From JAGKXB01 sp964498835 (lineage in GTDB: Bacteria; Pseudomonadota; Gammaproteobacteria; Burkholderiales; Burkholderiaceae_D), in the NCBI GenBank assembly GCA_964498835.1, contig CAZCIX010000002.1, positions 1 to 64,000 of the forward strand: DNA of 64,000 bases, in the 5' to 3' direction. A model generated the notes under the pieces. It was not told the origin of the DNA. It saw only the letters and a list, made by a program, of their open reading frames with translations, and ran no database searches. The translations under genes were made by a program, and so were the position numbers. Below are positions 17,890 to 24,180 of the stretch, in pieces (the first letter of the stretch is position 1; the number at the start of each line of letters is the position of its first letter).

Positions 17890-18870
17890 ATGAGTACATG
17901 CCCGCAAATTGCTGTCGTCATTCCAAGTTATAAGGTGTGTAGTCATGTGTTAGACGTGATTAGGCAAATTGGTCCTGAAGTGAGTCGAATTTACGTTGTG
18001 GACGATTGTTGCCCAGAAGCCTCAGGAAAGTTGGTTGAAAAACAATGCAAAGATCCACGTGTCCGCGTGATTTATCATGTCGAAAATCAGGGCGTGGGTG
18101 GTGCAGTCATGACTGGCTATCAAGCTGCGTTGGATGAAGAGATCGACATTATCGTTAAGGTAGATGGTGATGGTCAGATGGATCCAAGTTTGATTCCCAA
18201 TTTTGTTGCTCCTATTGCAGCGGGTGATGCGGATTACACCAAGGGGAATCGCTTTTTTGATTTGGAAAAAATCCGTGCCATGCCCAAAATGCGGTTGTTT
18301 GGGAATGCTGCGCTTTCTTTCATGACCAAATTGTCTTCTGGCTATTGGGATTTATTCGACCCCACCAATGGCTACACCGCGATTCATAAAGATGTGGCTC
18401 GACATTTGCCATTTCATAAAATCAGCCGTCGTTATTTTTTTGAAACCGACATGCTTTTTCGGCTGAATATTTTGCGTGCTGTGGCGGTTGATATTCCTAT
18501 GGATGCAAAATATGGCGATGAAATTAGTAATTTAAAAATCTCAAAAATTGCAGGGGAATTCTTCTTTAAGCACGTGAGAAATTTTTGGAAGAGGATTTTC
18601 TACAATTACTATCTGAGAGATATGTCGCTTGCTTCCATTGAATTACCACTTGGCATTGTGATGTTGTTGGTGGGGTTTGTTTTTGGTTTGTGCAAGTGGA
18701 CGCATTCTTTACATTCCGGGATTCCTACGCCAGCCGGCACCGTCATGTTTTCTGCGCTTCCTGTGATTTTGGGCACGCAATTTATCCTGGCGTTCATTGG
18801 CTACGATATTTCCTCTGTGCCAAAAAGGCCGTTTCATTTAAGAAAAAGACCTCGCCAAAATAATACTTAA
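17890..18870 (+). CDS. Family 2 glycosyltransferase, polyprenyl-phosphate type
   Basis: 326 aa. The GT2 nucleotide-sugar domain spans about 5-230: VVIPSYKV, VDDCCPEASG, NQGVGGAVMTGYQAA and the metal-binding KVDGDGQMDP. Two membrane helices near the C-terminus (about 253-275 and 290-310) match the GtrB/ArnC/dolichyl-phosphate mannose synthase layout. The likely reaction is transfer of a sugar to undecaprenyl phosphate on the inner face of the membrane. The next two genes look like a flippase and a GT-C enzyme that would use the product. The sugar is not known. Confidence 0.88.
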   Translation: MSTCPQIAVVIPSYKVCSHVLDVIRQIGPEVSRIYVVDDCCPEASGKLVEKQCKDPRVRVIYHVENQGVGGAVMTGYQAALDEEIDIIVKVDGDGQMDPSLIPNFVAPIAAGDADYTKGNRFFDLEKIRAMPKMRLFGNAALSFMTKLSSGYWDLFDPTNGYTAIHKDVARHLPFHKISRRYFFETDMLFRLNILRAVAVDIPMDAKYGDEISNLKISKIAGEFFFKHVRNFWKRIFYNYYLRDMSLASIELPLGIVMLLVGFVFGLCKWTHSLHSGIPTPAGTVMFSALPVILGTQFILAFIGYDISSVPKRPFHLRKRPRQNNT

Positions 18871-18936
18871 TAACTTATTGGATTGTTAATTTTTAAAGTT
18901 TTTAAGTTTCGAAGTTTTTAAATTCAGGTATCCAAC

Positions 18937-19278
18937 ATGATGATTTATTTAATCGCCATCATTTGCGTGATTGGCATAGCAGCGGGGCAAATTTTATTTA
19001 AATTAACTGCCGCTTCATTGCATCGTAGTGGAAGTTTTTTTGATCCGCATACGGTGCTGATTCTTTTTTCTGCCCTGGTTTTATATGGTGTGACAACGAT
19101 TGCCTGGGTTTGGGTTTTGCAGAAAATTGAGTTGGGCCGTATTTATCCATTGATGGCCATGGCATTTGCGTTGGTTCCGCTTGGTAGCTATTTTTTCCTG
19201 GGTGAGAAATTCACGCCGCAGTATTTCTTGGGCATTACGCTGATTGTGGTGGGGATTATCGTTGCAGTGAAATCGTAA
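18937..19278 (+). CDS. Small four-helix EamA/SMR-type membrane protein, probable lipid-sugar flippase
   Basis: 113 aa with four membrane helices. The fold resembles ArnE/ArnF halves and small EamA transporters: GQILFKLTAA near the N-terminus, LGRIYPLMAMAFALVPLGSYFFLGEKF and LGITLIVVGIIVAV. Located between a polyprenyl-phosphate GT2 and a large GT-C-like gene, it most likely moves the lipid-linked sugar across the inner membrane. It could instead be an unrelated small drug transporter; gene context argues against that. Confidence 0.75.
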   Translation: MMIYLIAIICVIGIAAGQILFKLTAASLHRSGSFFDPHTVLILFSALVLYGVTTIAWVWVLQKIELGRIYPLMAMAFALVPLGSYFFLGEKFTPQYFLGITLIVVGIIVAVKS

Positions 19279-19298
19279 TTTATATTGAATAAATAACA

Positions 19299-21056
19299 AT
19301 GATGTTTAAAGAAACTTTCCGCTGCAAAATTAATCCCAATACTTTTTTAATCGCAACGATGATCATTGTTGCTTTTTTATTGTGCGTCAGAAGTTCGGGC
19401 TTGTATCCATTGGTATTTGCGGATGAGTATACCTACAGCAAATTTTCCAGATTGCTTCCTTTTAGCGAAGCCAATATCCCGGGTTATCTTTATTTTTTAA
19501 TCTATAAAACGACCAATTTGTGTGGAGACGGATTTCTTAATTGTGCACGCTTATTTAATGCGGTTTTCTTTGTTTTAGCCGCACCGTTTATTTATCTAAT
19601 TGGTAAAAAACTAACGGGAGAAAAAACGGCCGTATTGATTGCCGTGCTCTCAATTCTTGGGCCAATGAATAGCTACACGGCGTATTTCATGCCGGAATCG
19701 CTTTATTTTTTGTCATTCTGGGCGCTGAGTTATTGGCTCTTGACGACAGATAAAACGCATTCAGTCTGGCATTGGATTTTCTTGGGAAGCGTGTTTGGGA
19801 TTTCTGCGCTAATCAAACCGCACGCTTTATTTTTGATACCGGTTTTTGTCGTTTATTTCTTGATCGTTCAACGCCAAGTGGTCGAAAAACCATCCAACCG
19901 CTCTAAAGTACCTTTAATTAATCAATACATTGCCTTCTTTGGCGCGGCATTTTTTATCAAATTCATGTTAGGTTTTCTGCTCGCTGGCAAGACGGGGATC
20001 ACTTTATTTGGTGCGGGTTATTCTTCGATTGCTTCAGGATCTGTCGCCGATCCGCATCGCTACATAGCGTTGCTTAAGATGGCTTTTGATAATGTGCAAG
20101 GACATTTTTTGGCATTGATTTTGATGTTCTCAGTGCCGATGGCTTATGTTTTTCTCACGTCTGCTTCTTTTTTTAAGCGTAATTTCAGTAACCCACAACA
20201 CCGGATCGCACTCAATACAGCCTTATATACGGCGCTGGTTTTGATTTTTTTACTCATCGTCGTCACGCTTTTTACTGCTTCGATTTCTAATTCTGGTCCT
20301 TATGAAAACAATGCCAGATTGCATATGCGTTATTACAATTTTGCATTGCCTTTATTATTGCTGGCTGCTGCATCACAGCTTTCTTTAGGGGGAGTGGCTA
20401 GTTCTATGCGATCCAGATTGATCGTCGGCTTGCTACTTGCGGCAGTTGTTTTGTATGCAACGTATACGCATCTCGCTCCTTATGTGCCGAGTTTTGTTGA
20501 TAACCCGGAGTTGCGTGGTTTTACCTTTTATTCCATCGTGTTTTATGTTTTAAGTGGCTTGTCTTTGCTTGCTTTGATTGGATGGGTGTATAACGCCAGA
20601 GTTGGAACAAAGATTTTCCTGTATGTATTGATGCCGTTGTCGGTGGTGTGTTCGACCTTCTATGTAAATCAGGAATTGAGGCAGCGTTTGGTGTTAGATG
20701 TTTTTGATAAAGCCGGGATGTTTGCCAAACAATATTTATCGAATGCGGAAATATCAAAAGTGGTGATTGCGGGCGCCAATCCGGCTGGATTATTTCGCAC
20801 AGCGTTTTATTTGGACAATCCTAGTGCTGCGATTGAAATCATTCCTGAAAAATCAGTGTTGGATGTATCGAAAGTGGTTGCGGGCAAAGAGTGGATTTTA
20901 TTGATTGGCGAACATGGATTATCAAAAAATTTGCCTTCTCAGTCACGTCATTTATATGAGCTAAAAATGAATGGTTTTATGCTGATTCACGTTGGTGAAT
21001 TATCGATGAAGGAAAATACCAATCAAGAAAATACCGACCAAAACGGCAAAAAATAA
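19299..21056 (+). CDS. Large multi-pass glycosyltransferase (GT-C / family 39-like)
   Basis: 585 aa with roughly a dozen membrane helices and a C-terminal soluble part (about 480-585). The first periplasmic loop has the acidic pair FADEYTYSK, as in the catalytic loop of GT-C enzymes such as ArnT. PESLYFLSFWALSYWL and FGISALIKPHALFLIPVFV also fit this class. It would transfer a sugar from polyprenyl phosphate to LPS, a glycan or a protein on the periplasmic side. The substrate is unknown. It follows the flippase-like gene by 20 bases. Confidence 0.75.
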   Translation: MMFKETFRCKINPNTFLIATMIIVAFLLCVRSSGLYPLVFADEYTYSKFSRLLPFSEANIPGYLYFLIYKTTNLCGDGFLNCARLFNAVFFVLAAPFIYLIGKKLTGEKTAVLIAVLSILGPMNSYTAYFMPESLYFLSFWALSYWLLTTDKTHSVWHWIFLGSVFGISALIKPHALFLIPVFVVYFLIVQRQVVEKPSNRSKVPLINQYIAFFGAAFFIKFMLGFLLAGKTGITLFGAGYSSIASGSVADPHRYIALLKMAFDNVQGHFLALILMFSVPMAYVFLTSASFFKRNFSNPQHRIALNTALYTALVLIFLLIVVTLFTASISNSGPYENNARLHMRYYNFALPLLLLAAASQLSLGGVASSMRSRLIVGLLLAAVVLYATYTHLAPYVPSFVDNPELRGFTFYSIVFYVLSGLSLLALIGWVYNARVGTKIFLYVLMPLSVVCSTFYVNQELRQRLVLDVFDKAGMFAKQYLSNAEISKVVIAGANPAGLFRTAFYLDNPSAAIEIIPEKSVLDVSKVVAGKEWILLIGEHGLSKNLPSQSRHLYELKMNGFMLIHVGELSMKENTNQENTDQNGKK

Positions 21057-21088
21057 ATTACGCTCTTTGCCATTTCTTAGAAATACAC

Positions 21089-22135
21089 ATGCCGATGTTT
21101 TCGAAGCCTTTGTCACATATCCTGATCTGTCGCACCGACAATATCGGCGATACTGTATTAACGCTGCCGTTGGCCGGTTACCTAAAAAGCCAGTATCCGG
21201 GAATAAGAGTTGATTTTTTATGCCGCAGTTATGTGGCGGATGTGATTAGAAGTAGCTGTTTTGTCGATGAAGTTATTACTTTAGAAGCTTTGACGGATCC
21301 CGTTTCGTATTTTGCGCAATCGGGTATTGATACGATTATTTTTGCTTTCCCCAATAAAGTATTAGCGCGCGCGGCGAAGCAAGCAAGTATCGCCAGACGT
21401 ATCGGTACCAGTCACCGGCTTTTTCACTGGTTGACTTGCAATAAGTTGGTGCGTTTTAGTCGCGTTAAATCCGATTTGCACGAAGCGCAGCTGAATTTTT
21501 CCTTGTTGCGCCCATTGGGACTTTCTGCCATTCCAGATCTTGCCGCTATACCAGCCTGGTATGGTTTGAGTGCCAACGAGGATGTAGAGATCCAAGCGCT
21601 ATTTGCGCCTCATGCTTTCAATTTGATTTTGCATCCCAAATCCAATGGCCATGGCCGTGAGTGGCCGATAGGGCATTACGTAGAACTGGCGCGTTTATTG
21701 CAAGCAGCTGATCACAGCATTCATTGTTGGATCACCGGCAGCGCAGCAGAAGGCGAGTGGATTGCACAATATGGCGATGCGTTACTACGGATGCCAAATG
21801 TGACGAATATTTGCGGCCAATTCAACTTGGCCAAACTGGCAAGCGCCATTGCCCGCGCCGATGGTTTGATCGCCAGCGGCACCGGCCCTTTGCATGTCTC
21901 GGCTGCATTGGGGACGCGTACTTTGGGCTTGTTCCCACCTGTCAAACCAGTCCATCCAGGGCGTTGGGCGCCATTGGGGCAGCAAACGCAGGTGTTGTGT
22001 CAAACCGCTTGCGTGGCACAGAGCCCAGCTTGTCAAGCCGGTGCGGCCTGCGCTTGTATGCAAAGTATTACGCCTGCTGAAGTGGTGGAGGTTGTGTTGG
22101 GGTGGAAAGGATTAGCGCGCAATGTATTTGGCTAA
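21089..22135 (+). CDS. Family 9 glycosyltransferase (heptosyltransferase-like)
   Basis: 348 aa. The GT9 N-terminal site is ILICRTDNIGDTVLTLPLAG. The C-terminal domain has LILHPKSNGHGREWPIGHY and the nucleotide-sugar segment GLIASGTGPLHVSAALGTRT. A Cys-rich C-terminus (CQTACVAQSPACQAGAACAC) is seen in some LPS heptosyltransferases. It probably adds heptose to LPS core. The stop codon lies inside a 32-bp stretch nearly identical to part of the xre gene at 23.4 kb, so the end of this gene abuts the accessory island. Confidence 0.88.
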   Translation: MPMFSKPLSHILICRTDNIGDTVLTLPLAGYLKSQYPGIRVDFLCRSYVADVIRSSCFVDEVITLEALTDPVSYFAQSGIDTIIFAFPNKVLARAAKQASIARRIGTSHRLFHWLTCNKLVRFSRVKSDLHEAQLNFSLLRPLGLSAIPDLAAIPAWYGLSANEDVEIQALFAPHAFNLILHPKSNGHGREWPIGHYVELARLLQAADHSIHCWITGSAAEGEWIAQYGDALLRMPNVTNICGQFNLAKLASAIARADGLIASGTGPLHVSAALGTRTLGLFPPVKPVHPGRWAPLGQQTQVLCQTACVAQSPACQAGAACACMQSITPAEVVEVVLGWKGLARNVFG

Positions 22136-22235
22136 AAAAGACGGCATGCTTAACCGTGATGAATTGATCTGTTTAATGAAACGGTTAAAAAAAATTGAAT
22201 CATCTTATTCATCTTATTCATCTTATTCATCTTAA
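22134..22235 (+). pseudogene. Fragment of an Xre/ParS-type antitoxin gene
   Basis: The frame starting at 22134 reads KKDGMLNRDELICLMKRL and runs to TAA 22233-22235. It parallels KKEGMLNRDESGKLVRLARI of the intact antitoxin at 23.4 kb. At DNA level 22133-22164 matches 23421-23452 at 30 of 32 positions. The rest of the gene is absent and the frame ends in a tandem repeat (SYSSYSSYSS). This is a scar of a second or duplicated xre copy at the left boundary of the island. Confidence 0.65.
22201..22234. repeat. 9-bp tandem repeat (CATCTTATT)
   Basis: Three full copies of CATCTTATT and a partial fourth, between the antitoxin fragment and the stop of the minus-strand toxin-like gene. A simple slippage-type repeat at the island boundary. 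Confidence 0.85.
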
Positions 22236-22254
22236 CTTTCGATCAAGTTATTGA

Positions 22255-22875
22255 TCAACAATCGGAAATCGGAAGAAAGTAACCTTTAATATTTTTAACA
22301 TTAATCATTGCAATTTGAATGTGGTTGCGTTTGCGAAATCCAGCCCCCTCATATAAAGGCATATCTTCACGAAATGGTGCCCGGACTGAATCGTAGGGCG
22401 CTAATTTCTTATCTTTGCGATAAAGGTGTAATGCTTCAATGACTTGGCAATCCAACTCTCGTTTCAATTTGTCTTGGCCGCCTGAGTTAGCAGGCAGATT
22501 TTTTTCTGCCATGGCATAACTATCACTTAGCATCTTAAAGGCTTCCTCAACTTCATCGAGCCCCATACGAGTTGTTAGATCTAGGCAGTTGCCTAAATCA
22601 AGGATGGCGCCGATAACTGATGGGTCTTCGATTTTGTTTTTTGGGTTGCCATGTTGTGCCCATTCAAAACCGCGTTGAGGGTCATTTTCCCAAAAATAAA
22701 TACCATGCCCAAGCCATTCAAATTTGCCTTTTGAGCTTGTAAGGTGGGATTTTTTGCCTGAAACAATTTCATCAAGTAGGGATTTTTCCCCACCATGAAA
22801 ACCTAGAACGAAAGAAGAGTGGCGTTGATAAAGATGCCAATGGTTATCCACGGATGAGTTTTTTGGTTTTTCCAT
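22255..22875 (-). CDS. Putative ADP-ribosyltransferase-like toxin
   Basis: 206 aa, soluble, no signal peptide. The arrangement resembles NAD-binding ART folds of the His-Tyr-Glu type: FHG with His27, then GHGIYFWE with Tyr60, then VRAPFRED with Glu170 as candidate third residue (Glu176 is an alternative). Between them are VIGAILDLGNCLDLTT and RELDCQVIEALH, and the C-terminus has HIQIAMINVKNIKGYF. I recall homologous unnamed proteins with GHGIYFWE in many bacteria but know no established function. It overlaps the upstream 60-aa gene by 32 bases, as in toxin-antitoxin operons. The ART fold is an inference from short motifs only. Confidence 0.6.
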   Translation of the reverse strand: MEKPKNSSVDNHWHLYQRHSSFVLGFHGGEKSLLDEIVSGKKSHLTSSKGKFEWLGHGIYFWENDPQRGFEWAQHGNPKNKIEDPSVIGAILDLGNCLDLTTRMGLDEVEEAFKMLSDSYAMAEKNLPANSGGQDKLKRELDCQVIEALHLYRKDKKLAPYDSVRAPFREDMPLYEGAGFRKRNHIQIAMINVKNIKGYFLPISDC

Positions 22876-23026
22876 CAGTTGTCATTACCCCCAGGCGTAC
22901 GAGAAAATTACGTGCAGAATCTGAAGATTGCGCCACTTCACGGTGGTATTTCTTCATATCCTTGAGCAGTTCTGATCCCGTTAAAATCCTACTAGGTGGT
23001 TTTTTAGATATTGGTACGTTGGGCAT
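22844..23026 (-). CDS. 60-aa partner of the ART-like protein, putative antitoxin
   Basis: 60 aa, highly charged. The N-terminal half is basic and polar (SKKPPSRILTGSELLKDMKK). The C-terminal part SARNFLVRLGVMTTDGKTK looks like a conserved helix-turn segment seen in small proteins paired with toxins. The start at 23026 has AAGGA eight bases upstream on the minus strand. It is translated first and overlaps the 206-aa gene by 32 bases. An antitoxin role is inferred from size, order and overlap; no known DNA-binding domain is recognised. Confidence 0.6.
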   Translation of the reverse strand: MPNVPISKKPPSRILTGSELLKDMKKYHREVAQSSDSARNFLVRLGVMTTDGKTKKLIRG

Positions 23027-23110
23027 GGTCGTATCCTTGAAAATATTTCCTTAATTTTAATTCAATATCTACCTGACTGAGTGCCCCGTTTGTTGAGCCT
23101 CGTCTATAAA

Positions 23111-23122
23111 TCATAATTATGA
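23111..23122. promoter_or_regulatory. 12-bp perfect palindrome between divergent toxin modules
   Basis: TCATAATTATGA is a perfect dyad, 85 bases upstream of the 60-aa gene and 69 bases before the xre start. It is a candidate operator for either operon. AT-rich 12-mers of this kind can occur by chance. Confidence 0.35.
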
Positions 23123-23163
23123 TCAGTTCCTTGATTTGAGTGCCACTTTTGCGTAAAATAAAC

Positions 23164-23173
23164 GCCATATGGC
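23164..23173. promoter_or_regulatory. Candidate Xre operator overlapping the antitoxin leader
   Basis: GCCATATGGC is a perfect 10-bp dyad, flanked by AAAAT on the left and ATTTT on the right, which extends the symmetry imperfectly. It ends 17 bases before the antitoxin ATG. Autoregulatory sites of Xre-RES modules are usually here. Confidence 0.4.
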
Positions 23174-23190
23174 ATTTTGTGGATAAAAAG

Positions 23191-23652
23191 ATGAGCATTC
23201 CAGCAGTCAACTTAAAAGCGCGTTCCGGGCTTTCTGCAGCAGCGGTGTTGGGTGGTGAATCTGTGTTACACGCGCAGCCGCACTCTACTTTGGAATGGAT
23301 TGCATTGGTGCGTCAGGGGATTTCAGCTGGTGCGGTTGATGCTGCTGTGCGTGTGGTTGGCGTTGGGCAAATTGAATTGGCCAAAGCATTAGATATTCCA
23401 GAACGCACGCTTGCACGTCGTAAAAAAGAAGGCATGCTTAACCGCGATGAATCCGGCAAGCTGGTGCGTTTGGCCAGAATAGTTGAGCGTGCGGATGAAG
23501 TGTTTGAGGATAAAGACGCCGCGCTCGATTGGCTCAAAGTACCGAATGCTGCATTAGGAGGCGTCAGTCCCATTTCCTTGCTGGATACGGATTTAGGCGC
23601 AGATGCCGTCATCAACACATTGGGACGAATTGAGCACGGAGTATTCACCTGA
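23191..23652 (+). CDS. Xre/MbcA/ParS-family antitoxin
   Basis: 153 aa from ATG 23191; an in-frame ATG at 23140 would extend across the predicted operator and is less likely. The N-terminal domain (about 25-90) is the Xre-like helix-turn-helix (LAKALDIPERTLARRKKEGM). The C-terminal ParS/MbcA toxin-binding domain carries RLARIVERADEVFEDKDAAL, WLKVPNAALGG and PISLLDTDLGADAVINTLGR. It would neutralise the RES toxin downstream and repress its own promoter. Stop and toxin start overlap by one base. Confidence 0.92.
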   Translation: MSIPAVNLKARSGLSAAAVLGGESVLHAQPHSTLEWIALVRQGISAGAVDAAVRVVGVGQIELAKALDIPERTLARRKKEGMLNRDESGKLVRLARIVERADEVFEDKDAALDWLKVPNAALGGVSPISLLDTDLGADAVINTLGRIEHGVFT

Positions 23653-24128
23653 TGGCCGATGTGGCCCGTACAGTTTGGCGCATTGTTACCCGCCGTTTTA
23701 TCACTTCCGCTTTTTCCGGTGAGGGCGCACGTCTGTATGGCGGACGCTGGAATCGGCCCGGAAAATCTGTCGTCTATACCGCTGAGAGCCGATCATTAGC
23801 ATTGCTGGAAATGCTGGCACAAGACGATCACCTGCGTGCGCATTACGCACTCATTCCAGCGCATTTACCCGCGAACCTGAGCGTTGAGCAGATTGAAGCC
23901 AGTGCACTGCCGGATAACTGGCGTTCTCTTGGTGCCAGAAATCAATTGCAAGCCATAGGCGGCGAATGGCTACGTGAAGCGCGTAGCTGTGTGTTGATTG
24001 TTCCTAGTGCTGTTATGTCAGCGGAGCACAATTTTTTGATTAATCCGCTGCATGATGATTTTCGGCGGATTGTTCAGGGAGAGGCGGAAATGCTGGAGAC
24101 GGATTTGCGTTTGTTGCGTGATGCATGA
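23652..24128 (+). CDS. RES-domain toxin (ParT/MbcT family)
   Basis: 158 aa, the usual size. Family residues: GARLYGGRWNRPG (Arg27, Arg32), SVVYTAESRSLALLEML (Tyr42, Glu45, Glu53), and the C-terminal Ser/Asn region EHNFLINPLHDDF. Characterised RES toxins either degrade NAD+ (MbcT) or ADP-ribosylate host proteins (ParT). Which applies here cannot be told from sequence. It is coupled to the antitoxin and ends 52 bases before zorA on the same strand, so read-through into the Zorya operon is possible. Confidence 0.92.
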   Translation: MADVARTVWRIVTRRFITSAFSGEGARLYGGRWNRPGKSVVYTAESRSLALLEMLAQDDHLRAHYALIPAHLPANLSVEQIEASALPDNWRSLGARNQLQAIGGEWLREARSCVLIVPSAVMSAEHNFLINPLHDDFRRIVQGEAEMLETDLRLLRDA

Positions 24129-24180
24129 TCGCTCTGGGTTTAAATAACGTTCATAAAATCAAAAATAAGGAAAGTGCGAT

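Noticed and set aside
22201..22234. CRISPR-like repeat
   Set aside because: Contiguous 9-bp units without spacers and no cas genes.
23004..23210. Minus-strand 68-aa frame across the divergent control region
   Set aside because: It spans the palindromes and both promoters, overlaps two better-supported starts and shows no recognisable domain.
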